Assembly: GCA_017993615.1 (NCBI GenBank)
Contig: JAGOMJ010000013.1
Location: 1 to 52,199 of the forward strand
Source of the DNA: Smithella sp.
GTDB lineage: Bacteria; Desulfobacterota; Syntrophia; Syntrophales; Smithellaceae
Length of the DNA: 52,199 nucleotides
Reading direction: 5' to 3'
Below are positions 9,151-18,190 of the stretch, one piece after another. Made by a program: the position numbers and the translations under genes. The notes beneath the pieces are model-generated. The model had not been told where the DNA came from and ran no database searches. It saw only the letters and a list, made by a program, of their open reading frames with translations. Every line of letters starts with the position of its first letter. The stretch's first letter is position 1.

Positions 9151-9275
9151 CCTCCGGAAAAAGGAATCCGGATCAGGGTATCCAAGCTCACCCTGACAAT
9201 CATCACCAAAAAGGGCAGCAAAAAATCGATCCTCAATAAGCCGCTTTCGGAGGGGGAAAAACGCCGGACTAGCAT

Positions 9276-11228
9276 ATGCCGCATAAAAAAAACCAAAAGT
9301 ACCGCAGCTGGGTGGAAGTTGATCTCGACAACTTTATCGCCAATCTGAAAGAAATCAAAAGGCTAATCGGCGCCAAAGCCGATTTTATGATGACGGTTAA
9401 AGCCGATGCTTATGGACACGGCGCCATAGAAATATCGAATATCGCGCTGAAATGCGGCGCACGGATGCTGGGCGTAGCCAACGCCGACGAGGGCGTGCAA
9501 TTAAGAATCAGCGGAATTGAAGCGCCTGTGGTTATCCTGGGACCTTCCACAACCGCGGAAATCGAACAGATCATCAAATATAATCTCATACCTTCCGTTT
9601 CAGATTTATCTTTTGCAAAAAAGTTCAATAACGCCCTGATCAAATCCCATCATAAACGTCCCTTGCACATAGAAGTGGATACCGGCATGGGGCGCGGCGG
9701 CGCAATGCATACCGAAGCCGTAAAACTCGTTCTCGATTTGTCCGGATTATCCAACATTATACTGGAAGGCATTTTCAGCCACTTTGCTTCCAGCGAAAAA
9801 ATGGTGTCCCACAACAGCACGCAATGGAAATGTTTTTCGGATGTGCTGGCTGAAATCGAGTCCCGGGGAATATATATTCCCATCCGTCACATCAACAACA
9901 GCGGCGCCATTTTGAATTATCCCGAATATAAACTCAATATGGTGCGGCCGGGAATTATGGCCTACGGCATATATCCTTCGCCGGAAAACGAATCCAAAGC
10001 CGGACTTTTGCCGGTGATGTCTTTTAAAACCGGCATCGTTTTGCTGAAAGACTTTCCGGCGGGGCACGGAATCGGCTACAACAGTACATTCGTTACGTCA
10101 CGGCCCACCCGCATCGCCACGATTCCTGTCGGCTACGGGGACGGTTATCCGTTTATTCTATCCAACCAGAGCACAGCGCTCATTCATGGTCAAAGGGCTC
10201 CCATCGTCGGACGGATTTCCATGGATATGTGCACGGTGGACGTCACCCATATTTCCAATTGCAAAATCGGCGATGAGGTCGTTTTGCTGGGGCAGCAGGA
10301 AAAAGAATGCGTCAGCGCCAATGAAATTGCCGCCAAGGCACAAACGATCAGCTATGAAATCCTCTGCGCCCTGGGAAAAAGAGCGCCGCGTGTTTTTTTG
10401 CAAAAAGGGAAACACAAAACCGTTGAACCGCGGCTTAAGCGGATATTTGTCCCGGAAGAGGAACGATCCCTCTCGCGTATTGACAACATCATTCGTCACT
10501 GCCTTCTGGCGCGCGCACGCAACGAAGAACTGGGCAACGCCATTTATTATGAAATGTTTGAAACCCTTTTTGGCAACAGGGACCGGCGTCTCGAACTGCG
10601 TTCGGGTTTCCGCTACGATATCCGCATCGCGAAAATGCCGAAAACGAAAGATGTCGTTCTTTCCAAAGACTATCTGCATGTCGGCATGCACGTCCAATAC
10701 AAAAAGACGCTGCGCGACAATATTTTCATGATCGGCTGCGCCTCCAGCCATTCGCAACTCAACGCGTTATTTAAAGATCCTCGCTGTGAATACCGCTGGC
10801 TATTGAACGACGGCGGAAACCTCTCCGGGAAACGCGACTTTACCGTCGAACGGGTACGCATCGATAATGAAGACGTTCCCATCATCGAAACAAAAAGCAC
10901 AAAACGCGGTTATGAGGTGTGGTGCGGGTCCGACCGGCTCAAAAAGAAAATAAATCAGGATGTCAAACTTGAAATGGACATATCCACAAAGCAGGCCAGA
11001 CAAAAAAGAACTTTTCCCGTTTATCTGGTTTATCCTGTCAGAGGGCTTGAGATAAAATTTGATTACGCAAACGCGGGTATCAAAAATGTCCGCGAGGAAA
11101 GTTTCTTTGCAGGAAAACATCCGCAGCCTTCCGTAACGGGAAAGAAAGGAAAATCCATCGCCGTTAAAATATCCGACGAAGAATGGATTTTCCCGACAAG
11201 CGGCGTCATTTTTATTTGGGACGACTAA
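9276..11228 (+). CDS. alr: Alanine racemase with an unknown 250-residue C-terminal extension
   Basis: Residues 1 to about 385 are a complete PLP-dependent alanine racemase: the PLP Lys is Lys42 in VKADAYGHG, and GHGIGYNSTF and RISMDMCTVDV carry the second-subunit catalytic region. It makes D-Ala for peptidoglycan. Normal Alr has 355-390 residues; here the protein has 650. The extension starts near RLKRIFVPEEERSL and ends in a strand-rich part (VYLVYPVRGLEIKF). I see no known domain in it. An in-frame TAG six bases upstream fixes ATG 9276 as the earliest start, although the nearest good binding site is about 20 bases away. ddl, the next D-Ala enzyme, lies 1.2 kb downstream on the other strand. 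Confidence 0.88.
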   Translation: MPHKKNQKYRSWVEVDLDNFIANLKEIKRLIGAKADFMMTVKADAYGHGAIEISNIALKCGARMLGVANADEGVQLRISGIEAPVVILGPSTTAEIEQIIKYNLIPSVSDLSFAKKFNNALIKSHHKRPLHIEVDTGMGRGGAMHTEAVKLVLDLSGLSNIILEGIFSHFASSEKMVSHNSTQWKCFSDVLAEIESRGIYIPIRHINNSGAILNYPEYKLNMVRPGIMAYGIYPSPENESKAGLLPVMSFKTGIVLLKDFPAGHGIGYNSTFVTSRPTRIATIPVGYGDGYPFILSNQSTALIHGQRAPIVGRISMDMCTVDVTHISNCKIGDEVVLLGQQEKECVSANEIAAKAQTISYEILCALGKRAPRVFLQKGKHKTVEPRLKRIFVPEEERSLSRIDNIIRHCLLARARNEELGNAIYYEMFETLFGNRDRRLELRSGFRYDIRIAKMPKTKDVVLSKDYLHVGMHVQYKKTLRDNIFMIGCASSHSQLNALFKDPRCEYRWLLNDGGNLSGKRDFTVERVRIDNEDVPIIETKSTKRGYEVWCGSDRLKKKINQDVKLEMDISTKQARQKRTFPVYLVYPVRGLEIKFDYANAGIKNVREESFFAGKHPQPSVTGKKGKSIAVKISDEEWIFPTSGVIFIWDD

Positions 11229-11245
11229 GCTCGAGGGTCCGGTCG

Positions 11246-11668
11246 TTATTTGATGTAGTAACCGGACACCCTCCACCGCCCATCTTTGTCGACCATCGGC
11301 GTAACGGTCTCAATGCCCGATTTTTTATTCTCGAATGACGTATTGAACTGAATGACAACATACTGCCCGTCGGGCGCTCCCGGCAGGGACGTTGTGTAGA
11401 GGGCGTTTGTAACTTTTCTGAAAATCAATTTACCGAGCGGCTCGCGTCCGGATTTCATGGCCTGCTCCCACTGCTCCTGCGAAACCGCCCGCTTAAAATA
11501 GTCGGCGGATTCCTTCCAGCTTTCAATATATTTCCCCTGATCAACAAGTTTCAGCCACTTTTCAGCCGATGCAATCGCCGCCTTCTCCCTGTCGGAGCTA
11601 TCAGCGACAACGGCCGTCACGCCAAGAAAAATTCCAATCACAACAAAACATAATATCTTTCTGATCAT
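11246..11668 (-). CDS. Secreted DUF4019 protein
   Basis: The 140-residue protein starts with a Sec signal peptide (charged MIRK, hydrophobic core, cleavage after about AVVA-DS). The mature part has the pattern of DUF4019: AEKWLKLVDQGKYIESW, SQEQWEQAM..REPLGKL, and a closing WRVSGYYI. The fold is expected to be NTF2/cystatin-like, and the function is unknown. The start has a good binding site (AGGAGG). It converges on the alr fusion gene, with stop codons about 17 bases apart. Confidence 0.8.
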   Translation of the reverse strand: MIRKILCFVVIGIFLGVTAVVADSSDREKAAIASAEKWLKLVDQGKYIESWKESADYFKRAVSQEQWEQAMKSGREPLGKLIFRKVTNALYTTSLPGAPDGQYVVIQFNTSFENKKSGIETVTPMVDKDGRWRVSGYYIK

Positions 11669-11742
11669 TTATTTCCTCCTGTTCATCCAGCGACAGACGT
11701 AATTTCCTGCATGAATTCGACGTTTTCTAAAATGTTGTAAAT

Positions 11743-11934
11743 TCACTGACGGGTTCTTTCCTTCAGCAGCCAGATACCCAGAGCGCCTAGAGCAACAGCG
11801 GCAACCGCGCTGATCCAGACGGGAATCTCCACGCCTTCGGCGGTCACGTTGAGACCGATGATAAAGCGGCCAGCCTGCGCTACTGCCATGACAAAAAGTA
11901 AAATACCCACGACCAACGATGCCGGACGTTTCAT
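11743..11934 (-). CDS. Small two-segment membrane protein
   Basis: This 63-residue protein has two hydrophobic segments (about residues 5-27 and 38-57), a short polar link and a positive C-terminus. A strong binding site (GGGAGGT, eight bases before ATG) supports it as a real gene. I recognise no family. It probably sits in the inner membrane. Confidence 0.55.
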   Translation of the reverse strand: MKRPASLVVGILLFVMAVAQAGRFIIGLNVTAEGVEIPVWISAVAAVALGALGIWLLKERTRQ

Positions 11935-11995
11935 AATTTTACCTCCCGAAAAAGAAAGTTGCTGTTTTCTAAAAATAAAAAGATCCTTTGAACAC

Positions 11996-12448
11996 TCACC
12001 AAGACGTTGTAATCTTTACAACAACTTTGTGGAGCTGCCCCGACGATATCAGGGGCATATGCGCATCTTCCGGAAAAAAAATTACAAATGAACTGCTTCG
12101 TGTTGCTATCCAGGAATCAGGCTCATCAGCAAAATACTGTATATCTTCTCCTTCATCATATGCGCCAGTTGGTTGTTTACACAAAGATTTAGGCTTCCAT
12201 CCCATTGTGTCTGTTCCTGACAGAACCAACTGGATATCAATATATTTTTCGTGCCTCTCCAGGAGAGCCTCCTCTTTTTTACAGCCGGAATCTTTCGATA
12301 CCATGGCGTAAACACGTTCAGCATCTATTTCATATTTTCCCAGCGCCAGGTTCCTCAGATCCGGACGAAGGAGAAAATCTATTGCTCGGGCGAATCCTTG
12401 ATTCAGGGCTGAATATTTATGAAGATTTTCAATAACATCCAAAACCAT
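11996..12448 (-). CDS. YhcH/YjgK/YiaL family protein
   Basis: The 150-residue protein has the full pattern of this cupin-like family (formerly DUF386): an N-terminal VIENLHKY, the central HEKYIDIQLVLSGTD with metal-binding His, Asp and Gln, and the C-terminal FFPEDAHMP and VVVKI. Members are linked to handling of sugars such as sialic acid or to biofilm traits; the substrate here is unknown. It starts three bases after the ddl stop codon, so the two are probably cotranscribed. Confidence 0.85.
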   Translation of the reverse strand: MVLDVIENLHKYSALNQGFARAIDFLLRPDLRNLALGKYEIDAERVYAMVSKDSGCKKEEALLERHEKYIDIQLVLSGTDTMGWKPKSLCKQPTGAYDEGEDIQYFADEPDSWIATRSSSFVIFFPEDAHMPLISSGQLHKVVVKITTSW

Positions 12449-12451
12449 GGA

Positions 12452-13588
12452 TTATATCCCTTCGGTTTTAATCTCCAATTTCTTCGTATGGCGGTCGATG
12501 GCTAATGTGATTAATTTATCCAAGAGAATGCTGTATTTCAAACCGGTGGCTTCCCAGAGTTTGGGATACATGCTGATGCTGGTGAAGCCGGGCAGCGTGT
12601 TTATTTCGTTGAGATAGAATTTATTGGTTTTCTTGTCTAGGAAGAAATCCACCCGCGCCATGGAAGTACAGCCCAGTGCCATGTATCCTTCAACGGCAAT
12701 CTTTCTGATTTTATCGGAAAGGGTTTTGTTGATTTCCGCCGGAATTTTTAGCGCCGCGCCGTCGGGGTCAATATATTTGGCTTCATAGGAATAAAATTCG
12801 TGATTCGGAATGATCTCGCCCAAAACCGAACCGGCGGGATTTTCATTTCCTAAAACGGCGCATTCGATTTCGCGGCAATCGATTGCCCTCTCAATCATGA
12901 CGCGTGTGTCGAACTGAAAGGCGAAGTTCATCGCTTTTGCAAGTTCTTCCTCTTTCTTCACTTTTCTAACGCCCACGGAAGAACCGGCGCAAACCGGTTT
13001 GACAAAAAGCGGCAGCCCCAGTCCGGACAGCGCTTGTTTCATGATAACTCTGTTATTCTCCTTCCAGTCCTGTTTGTTTACAGTGACAGAAGGAACAACG
13101 GGAATGCCTGCCTCGCAAAGAAGTCTCTTGGCGATGTCTTTATCCATGCCCACGGCCGAACCGGTTACATCTGCACCCACGTAAGGCGCCATTGCCAGCT
13201 CCAAAAGCCCCTGCAACGTGCCGTCTTCACAGAACGTTCCGTGGATCACCGGAAAAACAACATCCACAACCACTTCTTTATTTTTGTTCTTGATATCGTA
13301 AAGATGCAGTTTGTTCCTCTGTTCGAAATGGTTGACCAGCCACATGCCCTTTTTTTTCAGAGCCATTTTTTTGCCGAAATCCTTATCGGGAATAATTTCC
13401 GGCTTTTCCTGCACGTACCAGCGACCGTCTCTGTCGATGCCGATCGCTGTCACCTTGTACTTCTTGCGGTCCAGGGCGGCAACCACTGAAGCGGCGGAAC
13501 AAAGCGAAACGTCATGCTCCCCCGACCGGCCGCCGTATAAAACGCCTATTCTTATTTTTGCCGTCTCTTTCAAACCCGTTTTTCCAGC
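12452..13588 (-). CDS. ddl: D-alanine--D-alanine ligase
   Basis: Ddl joins two D-Ala with ATP in the cytoplasm for peptidoglycan. The protein shows the N-terminal GVLYGGRSGEHDVSL, the substrate region VIHGTFCEDGTLQG, the ATP-grasp lysine FVKPVCAGSSVGV, and ARVDFFLD...LNEINTLPGF with the metal ligands. I chose ATG 13588 (378 residues) because GAAAGGATC lies just upstream; a longer start at 13636 adds 16 residues without a clear binding site. It heads a likely two-gene operon with the YhcH protein. D-Ala supply could come from the nearby alr fusion. Confidence 0.93.
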   Translation of the reverse strand, partial: AGKTGLKETAKIRIGVLYGGRSGEHDVSLCSAASVVAALDRKKYKVTAIGIDRDGRWYVQEKPEIIPDKDFGKKMALKKKGMWLVNHFEQRNKLHLYDIKNKNKEVVVDVVFPVIHGTFCEDGTLQGLLELAMAPYVGADVTGSAVGMDKDIAKRLLCEAGIPVVPSVTVNKQDWKENNRVIMKQALSGLGLPLFVKPVCAGSSVGVRKVKKEEELAKAMNFAFQFDTRVMIERAIDCREIECAVLGNENPAGSVLGEIIPNHEFYSYEAKYIDPDGAALKIPAEINKTLSDKIRKIAVEGYMALGCTSMARVDFFLDKKTNKFYLNEINTLPGFTSISMYPKLWEATGLKYSILLDKLITLAIDRHTKKLEIKTEGI

Positions 13589-13734
13589 CATATTGATCCT
13601 TTCGATGGAAGCGCTTATTTGTCTTATAATTTTCAAGAGTTATACGCCTTGAGCGATAAAATTGTCAATTTAATTTTGCGATTGATGATTCCGACTTTCT
13701 TTTTTTAACCAGCAGACGTCCTGAACGAGGGGTC

Positions 13735-13763
13735 TTGACATCCATAGTGTCTATCAATATATT
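13735..13763 (+). promoter_or_regulatory. Sigma-70 promoter for the HELIH-fmdB pair
   Basis: TTGACA at 13735-13740 and TATATT at 13758-13763 are separated by 17 bases. The start codon of the next gene is at 13795, so the leader is about 25 bases. Confidence 0.7.
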
Positions 13764-13794
13764 ACGGACGAACTGAAAATACCTGCGGTGATTT

Positions 13795-14331
13795 ATGCCC
13801 CTTTATTTTAACGCGGCGCAAATGCCCGTGACAAAAAAAGCTTTTAACGATGCCGAAAATCTGGTATCGCGTCAGTTCAGATTGAGCGACGCAGACTTCA
13901 GAAAGAATAGATATGAAGTAAAAACGCTCGCTTATCTTGATGAGCAGGAAATCAAAGACGGGACGTTTGCTCATCTTTGCAAATATACGTATGAAAGACC
14001 GGATGGCCTGGCAAACCGCAGCGAGAAGGTCTTTAATTTTTACAGAATCTGTTTACAGGACAACATCATTCTGGACGCTGTGGAAAGGGCCAATCCGTTT
14101 ATTAAACTCAGTCCGCTGATGCTCTACATCGCGGTCCATGAACTGATTCACATTTTACGTTTTGCAAGCGGCGAGATTAAATTCGATGCCGATGCGAAGG
14201 AAAAGGAAAAAGAAGAGGTCATTGTCAACAATTTGACCCGCGCGGCGCTGCTGCCCGTCAAAGGCTACGATCTGGAAATCGTTTTAGACTGCTTCAGCAG
14301 TCATTTTAAAAATTTTGATTCATTCAATTAA
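13795..14331 (+). CDS. Putative zinc metallopeptidase-like protein (HELIH)
   Basis: The 178-residue soluble protein has HELIH at 115-119 inside a predicted helix (LMLYIAVHELIHILRF), the zinc-binding pattern HExxH. An acidic helix follows (KEKEKEEVIVNNL), which could supply a third ligand. I recognise no named family and see no signal peptide, so it is probably cytoplasmic. It lies 18 bases upstream of the FmdB gene and shares its promoter. Peptidase activity is inferred only from the motif. Confidence 0.6.
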   Translation: MPLYFNAAQMPVTKKAFNDAENLVSRQFRLSDADFRKNRYEVKTLAYLDEQEIKDGTFAHLCKYTYERPDGLANRSEKVFNFYRICLQDNIILDAVERANPFIKLSPLMLYIAVHELIHILRFASGEIKFDADAKEKEKEEVIVNNLTRAALLPVKGYDLEIVLDCFSSHFKNFDSFN

Positions 14332-14349
14332 CGGAGGTAAGTTTTTAAT

Positions 14350-14622
14350 ATGCCTATTTACGAATACAAATGCCAGAAATGCGGGAAACAATTTGAAGCA
14401 TTTCAGGGAATCACCGATCCGGAATTAAAAACCTGCAAATTCTGCAAAGGGAAAGTGCATAAAATGATGTCCCTTTCCTCTTTCAGCCTGAAGGGTTCGG
14501 GCTGGTATGTCACCGACTACAAAGGAAAGAAACCGGGAGCGGCGCCTGCAAAAGGAAAAACGGAAACTACTGATAGCGCGGCAAAAACGGAAACATCTAA
14601 AACCGAATCCTCTGAAAGCTAA
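14350..14622 (+). CDS. FmdB-family zinc-ribbon regulatory protein
   Basis: The 90-residue protein has the FmdB start MPIYEYKCQKCGKQFE and a second CKFC knuckle, forming a four-Cys zinc ribbon in residues 1-45, then a Thr/Lys/Glu/Ser-rich tail. The family is named after a putative regulator of formamidase/amidase genes; actual roles are mostly unknown. The binding site GGAGG is clear. It probably ends at the terminator at 14750. Confidence 0.85.
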   Translation: MPIYEYKCQKCGKQFEAFQGITDPELKTCKFCKGKVHKMMSLSSFSLKGSGWYVTDYKGKKPGAAPAKGKTETTDSAAKTETSKTESSES

Positions 14623-14749
14623 ACATACGGAAATCTTTTTTGATGATTTTCGTGCACAGCGCCTTTGCATCTTTTGATTGAATTTTGTTCAAGGACCGTC
14701 AGCAAAACGAATTCATATAATCATCCGCGAAACGGCCAACACAAATCAA

Positions 14750-14776
14750 CCCGATAAGCGTCGCTTATCGGGTTTT
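14750..14776 (+). terminator. Intrinsic terminator after fmdB
   Basis: The near-perfect palindrome CCCGATAAGCG-T-CGCTTATCGGG (14750-14772) is followed by TTTT. It lies between the converging fmdB and diguanylate cyclase genes. Confidence 0.75.
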
Positions 14777-14801
14777 AAATTATGTGGAGGAGATTTTTTA
14801 C

Positions 14802-15902
14802 TCACCCCTTTTCCCCTTTGTCTTTCGACATCGGCTCGTATTCCACCCGGTCTCTGCCGTTAGTCTTGGCTCTGTAAAGCGCCGTATCCGCCCGGTTGAT
14901 CGCCTGCTGGATATCTTCGCCGGCCTGATATTCCGTAACACCCACGGAGATCGTCATTTTGAAATCGTCGGGCATATTTTCAAACACGATCTTCTTGACC
15001 AGATTCCTTATTCTGTCTGCGCAAAGGATCGCCTGACTTTTCTCCACATTAGTCAGGATTAGAATGAACTCTTCGCCCCCGTACCGGGCAATGTGATCGA
15101 TGTTGCGTAAATTCTTCTGGGTTTCCTGCGCCACCGTTTTCAGGACAAAGTCTCCGGCAACATGTCCATATGTATCATTCACGCGTTTGAAATGATCCAG
15201 ATCGAATATACAAATGGAGAAGGGATGAATACCTCTATCGACAAGGGCCTTTTGATATTCGAGGATTTTAAACATCTGACGCCTGTTGAAGACCTGCGTC
15301 AGATCATCGATGATTGCCAACTTTTCAATGGTGGAAAAGGCGTGTGATATCCGCGCCCTGAGCCGGGTAATGTAGCCGCCGACCAATGAAAACCAGGGAA
15401 GAACCAGCGCAAGCACCACAATGCTCAAAACATCCGATGTGCTGACCAGGTCAGGATTAATGTTATAAAGCAGAAAGATCACCAGGGAGTAATTGACAAC
15501 GGCAAAGGCAGAAAGGAAAAGAAACTGCCAGACACTCAATCTGAAAAGTCCGAAAATAAAAACGACCAGATAGGTCAGCAGAACCAAAGGCCTCGTGGTG
15601 TCCGCGTAATACGCAATCACCATCACCCAGAAGGTGGCGATAATCATTTGAAGGAGCGTCAGACTGGGATCTTTGAATCTTTTGTTATAACCGCTTCTGA
15701 TCATGGCATAGATCAGAACATTGCAGAACAATATGCCCAAAGAACTGATGACAAGCACCTGGATGTTTCCCCGAGTCATCTGTCCCTGCGCATAAAACAT
15801 CACGCAAATAGCAAACCACATCAGGTAAGATCCCAACGCCATGAAAAAACGTTTCAATCGTAACGTCTGATTGTGGTCGTCCTGAGGAAAGATACCAAGC
15901 AT
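14802..15902 (-). CDS. Membrane-bound diguanylate cyclase (GGDEF)
   Basis: About six membrane segments fill residues 1-190, like a simple membrane sensor. A GGDEF domain follows (residues 200-360) with FDLDHFKRVNDTYGH and an active site RYGGEEF. RNID, five residues before GGEEF, fits the RxxD inhibitory site. It should make c-di-GMP from two GTP and be product-inhibited. There is no EAL domain. I chose ATG 15902 (366 residues) because GAAGGGAG sits at proper distance; ATG 15908 touches that site. A promoter is visible upstream. A PilZ-like protein, the usual c-di-GMP receptor type, is encoded near 36.4 kb. Confidence 0.9.
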   Translation of the reverse strand: MLGIFPQDDHNQTLRLKRFFMALGSYLMWFAICVMFYAQGQMTRGNIQVLVISSLGILFCNVLIYAMIRSGYNKRFKDPSLTLLQMIIATFWVMVIAYYADTTRPLVLLTYLVVFIFGLFRLSVWQFLFLSAFAVVNYSLVIFLLYNINPDLVSTSDVLSIVVLALVLPWFSLVGGYITRLRARISHAFSTIEKLAIIDDLTQVFNRRQMFKILEYQKALVDRGIHPFSICIFDLDHFKRVNDTYGHVAGDFVLKTVAQETQKNLRNIDHIARYGGEEFILILTNVEKSQAILCADRIRNLVKKIVFENMPDDFKMTISVGVTEYQAGEDIQQAINRADTALYRAKTNGRDRVEYEPMSKDKGEKG

Positions 15903-15951
15903 TCGCATCTCCCTTCTGCTTCCAATATTCAGAAACGTTTCATTTCGTTAT

Positions 15952-15981
15952 TATATAATCCGCAAAACATCATGCTGTCAA
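15952..15981 (-). promoter_or_regulatory. Sigma-70-like promoter for the diguanylate cyclase gene
   Basis: On the minus strand TTGACA (15981-15976) is followed after 18 bases by TATATA (15957-15952), itself part of TTATATAAT. Confidence 0.55.
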
Positions 15982-16039
15982 GCATTGAAATCATTGCGGA
16001 ATTTTTCTTATGAAACATCCTCCTGGCGGAGCAGACGAT

Positions 16040-17083
16040 TTACAGCAGGCTTTTGAAATACGGCTGGAGTTCACGGCACAATTCTTCCGGAACAGTCGGA
16101 CAAATGATTTCATTGTGCAGTTTTTCAAAATAATTCAAATCGCTCGTTCCCAAAGGATAAATCACGAAACGCGGAACGATTTTCCCCTGCACGCAGAAAT
16201 AATTATTATTGTTCATGGTGGCATAGAGAGACAGGTTAAAACTGATGAAGTTATTGGTATAAAGATAGCTGAACACACGGGACAGCCCTGCCAGAAACTC
16301 GCTGAAATTGGATTCGGTCAGATCAAAGAAGGATGTCTTTTCCCGAAAAATGAAATCGATTTCCCCGGCCATGCCCTTCGGGGCAAAACTGGTCAGCCAG
16401 CAGACAACACCCGTATCGGCAATAAACCGCTTGTCGGCTTTTTTCTCCAGCGCGATTAAATTGCTCCACAGATTTTCTCCGTTGGAATTCGCGGCGTAAT
16501 TTTGCGCGCTGGATAAAAGTTTCTGCATAAAACTTGTCGGACGGTAACCGGCAATGGTCTGCAAATGCGGATGGATCAGACCGCCCCCGGCGGGTGGCAT
16601 GTAGTTCCAGTTGATCGAACAGTATTTGTATCCCAGATTCAATTCGACCACCCGGTGAAAATAGTCCCGGCAAACCAGAAAACCGTCCCGCATGAATTCC
16701 GGCGTCAGTTCATTCATCGCCACGAAATGACGCGAGGAAAAAATCGCCACGTTGTTGTTCTGGTCGTAGGGAAAGACGTTCGGAAAGAGACAGGCTTCTC
16801 CTCTTTTGAAATTACCGTCTTCCATAACAGAGGGAATAAAACGGGGGGTTGTCTTATCAAAAAGATCGGAACAGAACGGGCACAGAGATTCCGGAGATTT
16901 TTCCAGATATTCATTCATATCCGGCTTCTGGGCAATGCGCATCCGGTAAGGCAGAATACGGCTTGCCACGCCAGTGATCTCGTCGTAACGCGACTCGATG
17001 GTAATTTTCTTCTCCTGAAAACCGTTGAACGGGTCAAGATAATATCCGGTGGTTATTTCTTTTTTAAATCCCAAATCTCTCAT
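16040..17083 (-). CDS. Galactose-1-phosphate uridylyltransferase-like HIT-superfamily protein
   Basis: The 347-residue protein has a CPFC metal-binding pair, an FPYDQNNNVAIFS strand typical of the GalT fold, and GGGLIHPHLQ, where HPHxQ matches the nucleotidyl-transfer His motif of GalT-type enzymes. These transfer nucleotide groups through a His intermediate (UDP-glucose and galactose-1-phosphate in GalT). Overall it is divergent from GalT, so the substrate is open. ATG 17083 is preferred over 17104 because AAAGGA lies just upstream. Its start is 43 bases after the DHH gene stop, so it may be the last gene of a selD-DHH-GalT-like group. Confidence 0.65.
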   Translation of the reverse strand: MRDLGFKKEITTGYYLDPFNGFQEKKITIESRYDEITGVASRILPYRMRIAQKPDMNEYLEKSPESLCPFCSDLFDKTTPRFIPSVMEDGNFKRGEACLFPNVFPYDQNNNVAIFSSRHFVAMNELTPEFMRDGFLVCRDYFHRVVELNLGYKYCSINWNYMPPAGGGLIHPHLQTIAGYRPTSFMQKLLSSAQNYAANSNGENLWSNLIALEKKADKRFIADTGVVCWLTSFAPKGMAGEIDFIFREKTSFFDLTESNFSEFLAGLSRVFSYLYTNNFISFNLSLYATMNNNNYFCVQGKIVPRFVIYPLGTSDLNYFEKLHNEIICPTVPEELCRELQPYFKSLL

Positions 17084-17125
17084 AGAATTCCTTTCTTTCA
17101 ACACAGGTCGGTTTTGATTTTTATT

Positions 17126-18157
17126 TCAAGTTGTTTTCTGTTCTCTCCTTAAACTGCTGAAAAGAAACCGTTCAACGTTTTTTTGAGACAATTCCCCGCC
17201 GAGAATTTCTTTCAACGCACTCAGATGGATTTCCATGCGTGCGGCGCTCCGGTGTCCGCCACCCTTGCCGACCGCTCCGAAAGCTTTTTGCGCTATCGCC
17301 CCGCAGTTCTGTCTGTAACCGTCGCCGCGGAAAATAATAATCAGTTTGTCCTGAACAATTCCGGTGACGACAACGTAATACGTACCGATCAAGTGCAGAT
17401 AAAAATCGGCGATTTGAACGCAGACATCCGCGCTTTCGACATTGCCCAGAAAGCAGATCCGCCGACCGCGAAAATTGTTCATGTGATGATAAGCGTAATG
17501 AAAATATTTTAAAAACCGGTCGGGTGTTTGATTGAGCTCGATGCGCCGGATCAGCGGCATATTGGCGTATTTTGTATGGTACGCGTACGCACTGATGTCT
17601 TCAATTATCGTGGCCCGATCAAAATTGTCCGTGTCAGTTTTGATGCCGTAGAGCAATGCCGTGTGCAGGTTGCGGGGAATCTTAATGCGGGAGCAAAGCA
17701 GATATTCCGTCAGGATGCTGGACAGCGCCCCATAATTCGGCCTCACATCCATCAGCTCTGCGCTCCACTGCCCTTCATAAGGATGATGGTCGAAAACAAT
17801 CTGCGGCCGGAGAGCATCCGGAAAATGCGTGAAAAACGACGGTTGCGCATCCAGGAGCGCCGTCACACGGTACGATGCAACATCCACCTGATTCATGCGT
17901 TGAATATCAAGATGCAGACAGGACACCAACTCGATATTTTGCTGACGGTCCAGCGGTTCCGTGGAAACAAAAGCGCTTTTGGAAAGTCCCTTGGTCCGCT
18001 GAAGAATTTCGCGCAGCGCCATCGCCGATGCGATGGCATCGGGATCGGGACTGCCGTACATCAACAGCAGCAGCGAATCGTCCGGCTGAGCCATGTCCAT
18101 CAGCTTGTGGAAATTAAGTTCCGTCTCTTTTTTAATCGGGATGGCGTTGACTTTCAT
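17126..18157 (-). CDS. DHH-family phosphoesterase (NrnA/RecJ-like)
   Basis: The 343-residue protein has the DHH motifs in order: SPDPDAIASA (motif I), LLDAQP, FDHHPYEG (motif III) and GIKTDTDNF (motif IV), then a C-terminal DHHA1 domain with GGGHRSAA. These bind two metal ions, usually Mn. Relatives degrade nanoRNA, pAp or c-di-AMP intermediates; the length fits NrnA-like enzymes but the N-terminal extension is atypical. It begins 33 bases after selD and is probably cotranscribed with it. Confidence 0.8.
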   Translation of the reverse strand: MKVNAIPIKKETELNFHKLMDMAQPDDSLLLLMYGSPDPDAIASAMALREILQRTKGLSKSAFVSTEPLDRQQNIELVSCLHLDIQRMNQVDVASYRVTALLDAQPSFFTHFPDALRPQIVFDHHPYEGQWSAELMDVRPNYGALSSILTEYLLCSRIKIPRNLHTALLYGIKTDTDNFDRATIIEDISAYAYHTKYANMPLIRRIELNQTPDRFLKYFHYAYHHMNNFRGRRICFLGNVESADVCVQIADFYLHLIGTYYVVVTGIVQDKLIIIFRGDGYRQNCGAIAQKAFGAVGKGGGHRSAARMEIHLSALKEILGGELSQKNVERFLFSSLRREQKTT

Positions 18158-18190
18158 GGTCCCGGCGTCTTCAGGGCCGGTTGATCCTCC

